Assembly (NCBI GenBank): GCA_029266635.1
Contig: JAQSWM010000001.1
Span: 310,001 to 374,000, forward strand
From: Sphingobacteriaceae bacterium
GTDB lineage: Bacteria > Bacteroidota > Bacteroidia > Sphingobacteriales > Sphingobacteriaceae
Length of the DNA stretch: 64,000 nucleotides
Reading direction: 5' to 3'
Positions 53,844 through 61,618 of the stretch are shown here, in pieces. A program made the translations under genes and the position numbers. Every line of letters begins with the position of its first letter. Within the stretch, counting starts at the first letter, position 1. The notes under the pieces were generated by a model. It searched no databases, was not told where the DNA came from, and saw only the letters and a list, made by a program, of their open reading frames with translations.

Positions 53844-54635
53844 CTACAAGCCGTTCGCTCTTGCCGTAATCTCGGCAATATCCAAAACCGCGACGCTTCC
53901 TTCCTTGTCCAGGTTCTTTACACCGTCGGTCAGCATGGTCATGCAATACGGGCAGCCGGCTGCTATCACATTTGGACTTGTTTCAAGCGCCTGTTCAACC
54001 CGTTCGATGTTTACATCCTTACGGCCCGGCTCCGGTTCCTTGAACATCTGAGCACCCCCGGCACCGCAGCACATGCCATGCGCACGGCATCGTTTCATCT
54101 CAACCAGATCAGCATCTAAAACTTCAAGCGCTCTTCGGGGAGCTTCATAAACCCCGTTTCCACGACCTAAGTAGCACGGATCATGGAAAGTAATCTTTTT
54201 GCCTTTAAAGCTCTCACCGCCTTCGGCTTTAAGCTTCCCATCATCTATTAACTGCTGGATGAGCTGCGAATGATGTATAACTTCGTAATGCCCGCCTAAA
54301 CCCGGATACTCGTTCTTGATTGTGTTAAAGCAATGCGGACAGCCGGTCACGATCTTTTTTATCTGGTAAGCATCCAGCACCTGGATATTCGTCATCGCCT
54401 GCATCTGGAACAAAAACTCGTTTCCGGCACGTTTCGCGGGATCTCCCGTGCAACTCTCTTCGGTTCCAAGCACGGCATATTTTATTCCTACATGTTGAAG
54501 TATTTTACAGATATCGCGGGTTATTCTTTGTGCCCTTTCATCGAAGCTCCCGGCGCAGCCAACCCAGAAAAGTATTTCAGGGCTCTCGCCGTTGGCCTGC
54601 ATCTCAGCCATCGTAGGCACGTGTAGTTCTGTCAT
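53844..54635 (-). CDS. Fe-S oxidoreductase, CCG-domain subunit (HdrB/GlpC-like)
   Basis: 263 residues from ATG 54635, 11 bases after the partner gene; the open frame extends upstream through the partner's end. Two CCG-type cysteine regions: ILFWVGCAGSFD, ESCTGDPAKRAG, VTGCPHCFNTI, then HDPCYLGRGNG, CRAHGMCCGAGG and AAGCPYCMTML. These bind a non-cubane Fe-S cluster in heterodisulfide-reductase-like enzymes. The natural electron acceptor is unknown. Operon with the membrane Fe-S protein upstream. Confidence 0.88.
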   Translation of the reverse strand: MTELHVPTMAEMQANGESPEILFWVGCAGSFDERAQRITRDICKILQHVGIKYAVLGTEESCTGDPAKRAGNEFLFQMQAMTNIQVLDAYQIKKIVTGCPHCFNTIKNEYPGLGGHYEVIHHSQLIQQLIDDGKLKAEGGESFKGKKITFHDPCYLGRGNGVYEAPRRALEVLDADLVEMKRCRAHGMCCGAGGAQMFKEPEPGRKDVNIERVEQALETSPNVIAAGCPYCMTMLTDGVKNLDKEGSVAVLDIAEITARANGL

Positions 54636-54645
54636 CTTAGTCTTC

Positions 54646-55944
54646 TTATTGAGTTTTCTCCGCCCAGTTGAACCTGTCGGCAGGAGAATATTTCCATGGA
54701 GCGCCATTATTCTCCACATTGCCAAACATGTTGTTGAGGCTGGCAGGTGCCTTTGATTCTTCCATCACTGAATACCGGCGCAGTTCCATGATAATGCTGA
54801 GCGGATCGATATTCACCGGACAAGCCTGTGTGCAGGCATTGCAGGTGGTACAGGCCCAGATTTCTTCTTGTGTGATATAATCGTCAAGCAGCGATCTTCC
54901 GTCATTGTAATCTTTTCCATGCTTGTCTATATTCTTCCCGATCTCACTAATGCGGTCGCGGGTATCCATCATGATCTTGCGTGGCGATAAAAGCTTACCG
55001 GTATTGTTGGCCGGGCACTCCGAAGTGCATCGCCCACACTCCGTACACGTATAGGCTTCCATCAGGCTCTTCCAGCTAAGATCGGTGGCATCCTTCGCTC
55101 CGAACTTTCCTGGTTCAAGCACCTCTGGTGTGAAGGATGGATCTAGCATAGCCTTCACCTCGTTGGTAACTGAAGGCATATTGTTGAACTCGCCCTTAGG
55201 CTCCAGCTTGGAGTAATAGGTATTTGGGAAAGCAAGCAGGATATGGAAGTGCTTGGAATATGGCAGATAATTCAGGAAAGCAAAAATGCCGATGATGTGG
55301 AACCACCAGCAAAACCGTTCGATCAGCATCAGCGACTGCTCGCTATCAGGCAGAAGCGGCGAAAACAAATTGCTTATAGGAAACGCTCCTGCTTTGATGT
55401 AGTGGCCGGCACCTGCAAGCTGCAGTTTATAGTCGGCAGCATTCATGGTCAGAAAAGCCGTCATCAGCAGGATTTCTGTAATCAGGATGTAATTGGCATC
55501 TGAGCGTGGCCAGCTCGTCATCTCAACGCCAAAGAAGCGCCGGATCTTCAACACATTCCTCCTGATCAGGAATATCACGCAGGCAATAAGCACCAGGATT
55601 GCCAGCCACTCAAAAGCGCCGATCAGGAAGCTATAAAAGCCGCCAAGGAATGAAAACACCCGATGCGTGCCGAACAAGCCGTCGATGGCAATTTCCAGAA
55701 CTTCGATATTGATGATTATGAAGCCGGCATACACAAAAAAGTGAAGGATAAAAGGCACAGGGCGTGCCGCCATCTTAGTTTGACCGAAAGCTACCTTCAG
55801 CATGGTTGCCCAGCGCTCTCCCGGGCGGTCGGAGCGGTCAAGCGGGCGGCCAAGATTGATGTTGCGTATAATCTTCTTGACGTTTATCGAAAAGAGAACA
55901 ACTGCCGCAATTACTATTACCAGGAAAATCCCCTGTTCTATCAT
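54646..55944 (-). CDS. Membrane Fe-S oxidoreductase subunit (HdrC/E-like)
   Basis: 432 residues. About five transmembrane helices (residues 5-25, 65-85, 105-128, 155-172, 212-232) with histidines that could bind heme, then two [4Fe-4S] motifs, Cys300-303-306-310 (CTECGRCTSECP) and Cys365-368-371-375 (CTTCNACTQACP). The likely role is quinone-linked electron transfer to the CCG protein encoded 11 bases downstream. Confidence 0.88.
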   Translation of the reverse strand: MIEQGIFLVIVIAAVVLFSINVKKIIRNINLGRPLDRSDRPGERWATMLKVAFGQTKMAARPVPFILHFFVYAGFIIINIEVLEIAIDGLFGTHRVFSFLGGFYSFLIGAFEWLAILVLIACVIFLIRRNVLKIRRFFGVEMTSWPRSDANYILITEILLMTAFLTMNAADYKLQLAGAGHYIKAGAFPISNLFSPLLPDSEQSLMLIERFCWWFHIIGIFAFLNYLPYSKHFHILLAFPNTYYSKLEPKGEFNNMPSVTNEVKAMLDPSFTPEVLEPGKFGAKDATDLSWKSLMEAYTCTECGRCTSECPANNTGKLLSPRKIMMDTRDRISEIGKNIDKHGKDYNDGRSLLDDYITQEEIWACTTCNACTQACPVNIDPLSIIMELRRYSVMEESKAPASLNNMFGNVENNGAPWKYSPADRFNWAEKTQ

Positions 55945-56069
55945 AGTTGAAATATATCAGAGTTTAGGCTTTGGCATGAGCAGCCAAGATAAAAATTTAT
56001 TATGCAGCCATAAAGGAATTAGGAGGAATATTGTTTGTGAACAGCGATTCTGAAAATTCTTAAAAAAGA

Positions 56070-56100
56070 TTTCCAGAAGAGAAAAAAGAAGCTACATTTG
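56070..56100 (+). promoter_or_regulatory. Promoter of tRNA-Phe
   Basis: TTTC (56070-56073), 19 bases, TACATTTG (56093-56100), followed by GCAGTCCC. The tRNA begins 16 bases after the -7 box. Confidence 0.8.
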
Positions 56101-56116
56101 CAGTCCCAAACGGGAT

Positions 56117-56189
56117 GGTACCTTAGCTCAGTTGGTAGAGCAAAGGACTGAAAATCCTTGTGTCCCTGGTTCGATTCCTGGAGGTACCA
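56117..56189 (+). tRNA. tRNA-Phe (anticodon GAA)
   Basis: 73 bases that fold into a complete cloverleaf. Acceptor arms GGTACCT and AGGTACC, D-arm GCTCAGTTGGTAGAGC, anticodon loop CTGAAAA (GAA), T-loop GGTTCGATTCC. The CCA end is not encoded. A promoter and a terminator flank it, so it is a single-gene transcript. Confidence 0.97.
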
Positions 56190-56192
56190 CAA

Positions 56193-56221
56193 AAGCCTGA
56201 TAGAGATATCAGGCTTTTTTT
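56193..56221 (+). terminator. Rho-independent terminator of tRNA-Phe
   Basis: Ten-base-pair stem (56193-56202 with 56207-56216), GAGA loop, run of T. Confidence 0.9.
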
Positions 56222-56296
56222 ATTGGTAACAGTCTTTCAAAGCTGATGATACCTCCTTCTACTCAAGCTCACTGCATAAAAGAAACATTGTAATAA

Positions 56297-56328
56297 AAAA
56301 AGCCTCTCCCAAACTGGAAGAGGCTTTT
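56297..56328 (-). terminator. Rho-independent terminator of the GH43-like gene
   Basis: Ten-pair stem (56301-56310 with 56316-56325, one G-U on the minus strand) and, on the minus strand, a run of U. It is 21 bases beyond the stop at 56349. Confidence 0.85.
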
Positions 56329-56348
56329 GACAGGCCATGTTGCTGATA

Positions 56349-57434
56349 TTAGTTAAACACTGGTTTGTTTTGGCTAACACCTCTTGTTGGGGTTCCTTCC
56401 AAGTCGTTGTTGCCATTCCGCAGGAATGGATCTACGCAAATCGCACGATCAGACCAGCTCTCTCCGGAAGTTGTTTTTATCCTGTAGATCATCCACATGG
56501 TGCCCGCATCATCTACTACGCGGTTAGGTGCACCAGGACCATATAACCCCATTGATGGATTTTGCTGGAACAGCGGATTGTTGCCAACGGCAGTGCCTTC
56601 AGCAGGTTTTGTGAAGGGCCCGGTTGGTGAGCTTGACCACGCGTAACCAATAGCATACCGTGCAAGGGCTCCGCCCGATCCGTTATAAAGCATGTAATAT
56701 CTTCTGCTGGCTGGCGCATTAGAGGCATAATAAACAAGTGGGTGTTCAATATTAACGTTTTCCCAAGCCTGAGTAATGGACAATACCGATTGATCCGTGC
56801 CGGAAACTTTGTTTAATCCATCAGCCGTTAGTTGAACACACCGAAGGTCAGGGTTGGTTCCTGTACCAACATTTCTGGAATAGTACATATAGACCTTGTT
56901 TGTAACCGGATCTTTAAATACAGAAGGATCAATGCAAGGTATGTAAGTTCCATCAGTCTGTTGCTTGACCATAAGGCTTGAGTTTACAACTGTGTAAGGG
57001 CCACCTGGAGAGGTCGAAGTTGCCACACCAATAGTTTTGTTCAGTTGTCCGTTATTAGCAGTAAAGTACAGGTTATAGGTGCTTCCATACTTGTAGCTGC
57101 CTGACGACCAGAACGTACCGCTTGAAGCAGTTAGCAATGGATCTGTTTTCTTTGTCCAGGTTATTAAATCTAAAGAATGATACGCGTAGTATTGGTTGCC
57201 ATCAGGATATACAAGCCAGAACCTACCGTCAGCTCCCCTGAATACCTGAGGATCTTTAGGGTTTTCTGATGCACCAATCACAGCATTCTGAAAGGTAGCT
57301 TTCACATTGCCAAATTGTTTTGAGTTTGCACCACTTCCAGATTTTTCTGCGGTTTCTGCTCCGTTTTGTTTACACGATGACGACGCTAAAAGCGCAAGGC
57401 ACGCTAATGCGGGCCAGAAATTGTTTTTCTTCAT
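56349..57434 (-). CDS. GH43-like five-bladed propeller lipoprotein
   Basis: 361 residues with a lipoprotein signal (LLASSSCKQ, Cys21). The five-bladed beta-propeller pattern of GH43/GH117-like enzymes is visible: NPKDPQVFRGADGRFWLVY (candidate base Asp61), CIDPSVFKDPVTNKVYMYYS (second acidic residue) and VNIEHPLVYY (candidate acid Glu). Substrate unknown, often alpha-L-arabinose or beta-xylose. It stands alone with its own terminator. A perfect 8-base inverted repeat lies upstream at 57461-57497. Confidence 0.8.
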   Translation of the reverse strand: MKKNNFWPALACLALLASSSCKQNGAETAEKSGSGANSKQFGNVKATFQNAVIGASENPKDPQVFRGADGRFWLVYPDGNQYYAYHSLDLITWTKKTDPLLTASSGTFWSSGSYKYGSTYNLYFTANNGQLNKTIGVATSTSPGGPYTVVNSSLMVKQQTDGTYIPCIDPSVFKDPVTNKVYMYYSRNVGTGTNPDLRCVQLTADGLNKVSGTDQSVLSITQAWENVNIEHPLVYYASNAPASRRYYMLYNGSGGALARYAIGYAWSSSPTGPFTKPAEGTAVGNNPLFQQNPSMGLYGPGAPNRVVDDAGTMWMIYRIKTTSGESWSDRAICVDPFLRNGNNDLEGTPTRGVSQNKPVFN

Positions 57435-57460
57435 TGATTTTTGTTGGTTAGTTTTTTTAT

Positions 57461-57497
57461 TGTTGTACCTGGCTTTGCCTGCCTGCTAAGTACAACA
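57461..57497 (-). promoter_or_regulatory. Operator-like inverted repeat before the GH43-like gene
   Basis: TGTTGTAC (57461-57468) and GTACAACA (57490-57497) form a perfect 8-base inverted repeat with 21 bases between, 27 bases upstream of the start codon. No regulator gene lies beside it in the window. Confidence 0.4.
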
Positions 57498-57664
57498 TCC
57501 AATATCCATCTTAGATTTGTTACAATTGTTGCTGATACTAGCATTTTTGTAGTCGGCAGCTTGCCAGCACCTCAGATCGACAAAAGAACTTATTTGCTTA
57601 GCTGATAAACTGTACGCATTTAGGAGAATGATACTGATTTGTCCACTAGCCTGTCGAAGCACTT

Positions 57665-57832
57665 GTCACTGAACAGCCTGCCGGTCACCGGCGAGAAGTA
57701 GAAGCGTGTCATGCTGGGACTCTTGAAGCCCCACCATGAGCAGCCTCCCCGACCAACCGCTGGGAGTCGAAGCGCCACTCACTACGATGTCACGCTGAGC
57801 AGCCTGCCAGACCACTGGCGGGGAGTCGAAGC
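57665..57832. repeat. Tandem degenerate repeat units
   Basis: Four imperfect units end in GAAGC: 57665-57705, 57708-57729, 57732-57773 and 57789-57832. They share GTCA(T/C)GCTGAGC and AGCCTGCC followed by GGAGTCGAAGC. A related sequence lies at 16532-16577. They lead directly into the CACT microsatellite. Confidence 0.6.
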
Positions 57833-57921
57833 CACTCACTCACTCACTCACTCACTCACTCACTCACTCACTCACTCACTACTCACTCACTCACTCACTC
57901 ACTACTCACCACTCACTACTC
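57833..57921. repeat. (CACT)n tetranucleotide microsatellite
   Basis: Twelve uninterrupted CACT units at 57833-57880, then broken CACT/ACTACTC runs up to 57921. It ends 13 bases from the stop of the PhyH gene and sits in the noncoding gap between that operon and the GH43-like gene. Confidence 0.9.
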
Positions 57922-57933
57922 AATACCCTACAA

Positions 57934-58761
57934 TCACCCTTTCAAACTCACATCAGCGTCTTTAGACAGAAATGAGTTATTATCGCCCAAGCCTTCGGTA
58001 CCTGCCTCCATCATAGCTGTGTCAGGGACGATACTCAGCGGTGTCACGCTCGAATTAGATGTCTCATTGTATGGCACGTTCGATTGTCGGTTGTAAACAG
58101 AGATCAGCGACCATCTCGACTTATCAGACAGGTTCGCTTCCGAGCGGTGCAAAAGGTTCGGGTGGAAGAACAGGGCATCGCCCGGCTCCAGCTCTACATA
58201 CACCAATTCCATCGTTTTCAGGGCTAAATCAACATACGTTTGCGAGGCTCCCACCTGCTCGCCTGCAAACCCGTGCTCAACTCTCCCCATTTTATGTGAT
58301 CCTTTGATAACCTGCAAACATCCGTTTTCCTTACGTGCCTGCGTGATCGCGATCATTACAGATATCATCTGATCGGGAAACAAATACTGGTTTTTATACC
58401 AGTAACCATAATCCTGGTGCCATTCCCAGGCCCCACCCACACGGGGCTCCTTTTGCATCAGTTTTGAATGGTAGTGGCACACAGTGCCACTGCCATCAAG
58501 TAAGCGGCTGGCAGAATTTACCATCCGCTCGCTTTTGGTGAGAAGCCCGTAAACATCATTCCCGGGGTTAAACCATAGAGCCAGTTTGGTCTTCTTCCCC
58601 GATTGATCGTTAAGATCATACGAGTTTTTAGACATCACTGAATCTTCCACTGCTATATCAAGTAGTTTCTGGGTTTCTGCCTGATTTAGGAACTGCTTTA
58701 CAATAAGGTATCCGTCCTCATGGAAGGATGCCACCTGCTGCTCTGTTAATGCAAATGCCAT
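57934..58761 (-). CDS. Phytanoyl-CoA dioxygenase (PhyH) family Fe(II)/2-oxoglutarate enzyme
   Basis: 275 residues, no signal peptide. The iron-binding His115-x-Asp117 lies in AWEWHQDYGYW and the distal His205 in FFHPNLLHRSE; Arg216 is the likely 2-oxoglutarate ligand. All metal residues are present, so it should be active in the cytoplasm. It starts 12 bases after the 946-residue secreted protein and ends the same operon. Substrate unknown; the pairing with two glycosidase-like proteins suggests a sugar-derived or lipid substrate. Confidence 0.88.
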   Translation of the reverse strand: MAFALTEQQVASFHEDGYLIVKQFLNQAETQKLLDIAVEDSVMSKNSYDLNDQSGKKTKLALWFNPGNDVYGLLTKSERMVNSASRLLDGSGTVCHYHSKLMQKEPRVGGAWEWHQDYGYWYKNQYLFPDQMISVMIAITQARKENGCLQVIKGSHKMGRVEHGFAGEQVGASQTYVDLALKTMELVYVELEPGDALFFHPNLLHRSEANLSDKSRWSLISVYNRQSNVPYNETSNSSVTPLSIVPDTAMMEAGTEGLGDNNSFLSKDADVSLKG

Positions 58762-58773
58762 ATGCTTTTTAGT

Positions 58774-61614
58774 TTATCGTTTTAGCGTTGTACTTGAACT
58801 TGAATTGATCTTACCATCGCTCATCTCTGCTTTTACCGACCATTCTATCTCTCTATCTTTTTCAGACATCGGGATGGAAAATTCGTATGGATAGCTGGAA
58901 TCAGTCACTGTCTTCCAGTCTTTCTGGCCGGTGATCCTGTAGCTGAGAGTAGCGCTTTTCACAGTATCATTATAGGCTTCAAGCCAGATGAACGCATTGC
59001 TGAGTTCGCCAAAAGACAACACCGAGGACCTGATCTTTCCGAACGGGCTGTCCACCATCCTGTAACTCTGCGGACTTGAGCTGTCGCTGTCTTTTGCCAT
59101 TTTCTGCTGGAACTGCGTAACGATATTCACATCATTAATAGCAATGGCGGTAATCCCTTTAGGGCTGACCTGTACTTTGAGCCTTTCGTTTTGGGTTTTC
59201 CCCTGTCCGGCAGCAACATTGTCCTTCCAGATACGATAACTATGGTTTCCATACACTGGTACAAGAGTAGGATTTATCTGCACCTCAGCTTCCTGCGCCC
59301 TGTCGCTTTGATTTAAAAAAGCGATATAGAATTTCCCGTTTCCGTAAGCAGTTAAATAATTAACCTGCTCATTGTCCACCTTTAACACCTGCTTTGGCAT
59401 CCATATATTCACGTTTTTGTCTCCGTAGAAAGATCCCGGAGCTTGTCCGTACACATTGCTTTTAAGGTAGGCGTAGCCAACAGCAAATTCAGGTGGGAAA
59501 TTGATGCCTCCGTTCGAGCTCGCATACACATCGGAGATCAGGTAATCAAACAGCAGGGCAATTTGTGGCCATACGTGATTGTAGTAAAACTGGTTGTATG
59601 ATACCTCATGCTGAAAACGCAGCGGATAATCCGGGCGGGAATAGACCGTATTGAATTCGCCATCTATATCGTAGCCGGGATAATTGGAATACCTGCCCAC
59701 CACAGCCGCACGCCCAACAGCTCTGAAGAAATCATCTTTTGTGTAGTAGGCAAGACGGAGTAAATGTGGAGCCTGGCTGGCCAGAAAGATCGCCGGGTTC
59801 CAGGAAGATGTATAGGTTGACTCGGGCGTTAAGCCGATTTGCGAAACGATCCACGCGGGAACTTCCTGCCTTGGTGCCGGCATCGCAGGTATTTTATCCC
59901 GCACAGCTTCTATACACAGGAATTCAGAAATCCCATTTTTATTTACCACAATTGTCGAATCTGGTATTACCGGATAAAACCAGGTATACTGCATGTATTG
60001 CTTGGCTCCCGCGGCAGCCGCATCTAAATAACGCTTTTCCTTAGTGGTTTCGTAAAGGCTAAGCATCTCCATCCACAAAGGCGAAAAATCTGTCCAGAAC
60101 TGAGCGGCCTGTTCAGTGCTGGCGTCAGAAAAGTCGGTTTGCTTATTCGTGATCCTCCACTTAATGTACTCGTCGGCTTTTTGCTTGGCTTTCGTCAGAT
60201 ACTCGGCTTTTCCGGTCATCTTGTAGAGCGAGAGCAGGTTTGGCCAGTCATCGCCCTTGCTGTCTTTTGTAAGGTTCAGTTTCCGTGTTACGTGGCTCAG
60301 GCTGTCTGCAAAATATGCGAAGACGGGGCTCTTACCTTTATAAAAAGCATCCAGCGCTGCAAGTTCCGAAACTTCTACAGCCGGTCCCATCATTCTGCTT
60401 GAGGGGTTTTGATGGGTGATGTTCTTATTTACGGAAAAAAGGTATTTCTCACGCGACATCAGGTATTCAATCATTGGAAGAGCCCGCCGTGTATAGATCC
60501 CCTGGTTGTCAGTGATGATCGCTGCCGACAGCGGATGCAGTCCCGACACGTTCTTAACCGTGTTCGCCACATCCGTCGAATAATCAAAGCCTTTCATATC
60601 AGCACTCCAGCGACTGTAAACATCATCCATCTGGAAGTCGATCATGTTCTCTATCGTTTGATTCAGGTTGTAATAAACGTTTTCACGATAATCTTTGAAC
60701 TGAAAAATGTTCTTTGCTGCCGCTATGTAGGCATCGGGCTGGCTTCCCTTATAAACGAAAACCCGGAACTTGAACGAGTGAATAGCGCCGGCCTTCAGTT
60801 TAGAATCAGGATTGCCGAGCACGGGCGAGAATATTTGAGGCTGTGCATTCCCTGCCTGGTTGCGCACCAGAACTCCGAAAAGTATATTGCCCGTTTGCTG
60901 ATATGGAAGCCGGTACGGGATAACCGTTGGATCGGCGAGCACACCATAGGTCATGCCGTCTTTCTGCACCATTGTTCCGGGCAAGCCGCACATTTCTTCA
61001 GTAGAAAGAAATGGCTTCTCCGGAAAGCGCTTTTCCTGCCACACAAATGGCTGCCAGATGGCATCGAACTTGTCGGGTGCAAGCTCAGGCATGCCGGTAT
61101 AACCAATGCTGTACCAGTCTTCCTTTGCCGGAACAAACTTGTATTCTATCACGGGTTCATTGACTGTATTGCTGAGCGATACGGTAGCACTAAGCTGGCC
61201 GGCATCATTCTTTGGAAACGACCATCGAATAAGCCCATCCCGCACCTGCGATGCGGAGGCAGTAACTGTTACTGGCTTGGCTGCCTCAAAAAAGTTCGCG
61301 GTAGTCTCTTTTGAACCTTCAACCTTCCAGAAGGGCAGCCTCAGCTTATCGTTTGTATTGGGCGCAAACTTGCCGGCATTGCTGAAGGTATATTTTAGAA
61401 CCGGATCTTCGCTTCTCCGCATTATAGTGAAGCGGGGTTGCAGCGTATATGTGCGGCCTGTGGGCTTGTGTTTCAGCACGACCGAACCATCTTTATTCAG
61501 CGTAGTTTCAAATTGCGCATTGCTGAGTTTCCCGGTGGATTGAGCTTGTACAAACGATGTATCTGCAATAATAAAAACGGCAAGGCCTAAAAGCAATGAA
61601 GAAAATTTTCTCAT
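58774..61614 (-). CDS. Large secreted protein, probable carbohydrate-active enzyme of unknown family
   Basis: 946 residues, signal to about VQAQ (25). N-terminal beta-sandwich-like region (25-320, with GRTYTLQPRF and NEPVIEYKFVPAKEDW), a helical region (about 330-720, repeating YLTKAKQKADEYIKW and YLDAAAAGAKQYMQYTW patterns of an alpha/alpha toroid), then C-terminal beta-domains (about 750-946). No catalytic signature is recognised. It lies four bases after the GH31 gene and 12 before PhyH, an operon position that supports a role in glycan use. Confidence 0.6.
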   Translation of the reverse strand: MRKFSSLLLGLAVFIIADTSFVQAQSTGKLSNAQFETTLNKDGSVVLKHKPTGRTYTLQPRFTIMRRSEDPVLKYTFSNAGKFAPNTNDKLRLPFWKVEGSKETTANFFEAAKPVTVTASASQVRDGLIRWSFPKNDAGQLSATVSLSNTVNEPVIEYKFVPAKEDWYSIGYTGMPELAPDKFDAIWQPFVWQEKRFPEKPFLSTEEMCGLPGTMVQKDGMTYGVLADPTVIPYRLPYQQTGNILFGVLVRNQAGNAQPQIFSPVLGNPDSKLKAGAIHSFKFRVFVYKGSQPDAYIAAAKNIFQFKDYRENVYYNLNQTIENMIDFQMDDVYSRWSADMKGFDYSTDVANTVKNVSGLHPLSAAIITDNQGIYTRRALPMIEYLMSREKYLFSVNKNITHQNPSSRMMGPAVEVSELAALDAFYKGKSPVFAYFADSLSHVTRKLNLTKDSKGDDWPNLLSLYKMTGKAEYLTKAKQKADEYIKWRITNKQTDFSDASTEQAAQFWTDFSPLWMEMLSLYETTKEKRYLDAAAAGAKQYMQYTWFYPVIPDSTIVVNKNGISEFLCIEAVRDKIPAMPAPRQEVPAWIVSQIGLTPESTYTSSWNPAIFLASQAPHLLRLAYYTKDDFFRAVGRAAVVGRYSNYPGYDIDGEFNTVYSRPDYPLRFQHEVSYNQFYYNHVWPQIALLFDYLISDVYASSNGGINFPPEFAVGYAYLKSNVYGQAPGSFYGDKNVNIWMPKQVLKVDNEQVNYLTAYGNGKFYIAFLNQSDRAQEAEVQINPTLVPVYGNHSYRIWKDNVAAGQGKTQNERLKVQVSPKGITAIAINDVNIVTQFQQKMAKDSDSSSPQSYRMVDSPFGKIRSSVLSFGELSNAFIWLEAYNDTVKSATLSYRITGQKDWKTVTDSSYPYEFSIPMSEKDREIEWSVKAEMSDGKINSSSSTTLKR

Positions 61615-61618
61615 AGTA

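Noticed and set aside
57833-57921. CRISPR array
   Set aside because: The repeat is a four-base tandem tract without spacers.
57711-57965. 84-codon frame across the CACT microsatellite
   Set aside because: Its translation is mostly THSL repeats from the microsatellite and overlaps the end of the PhyH gene in the opposite direction.
60409-61314. Long open frame (301 codons) on the plus strand inside the 946-residue protein gene
   Set aside because: It is antisense to a well-supported secreted protein, has cysteine/histidine-rich odd composition and no domain; the opposite strand has the signal peptide and operon spacing.
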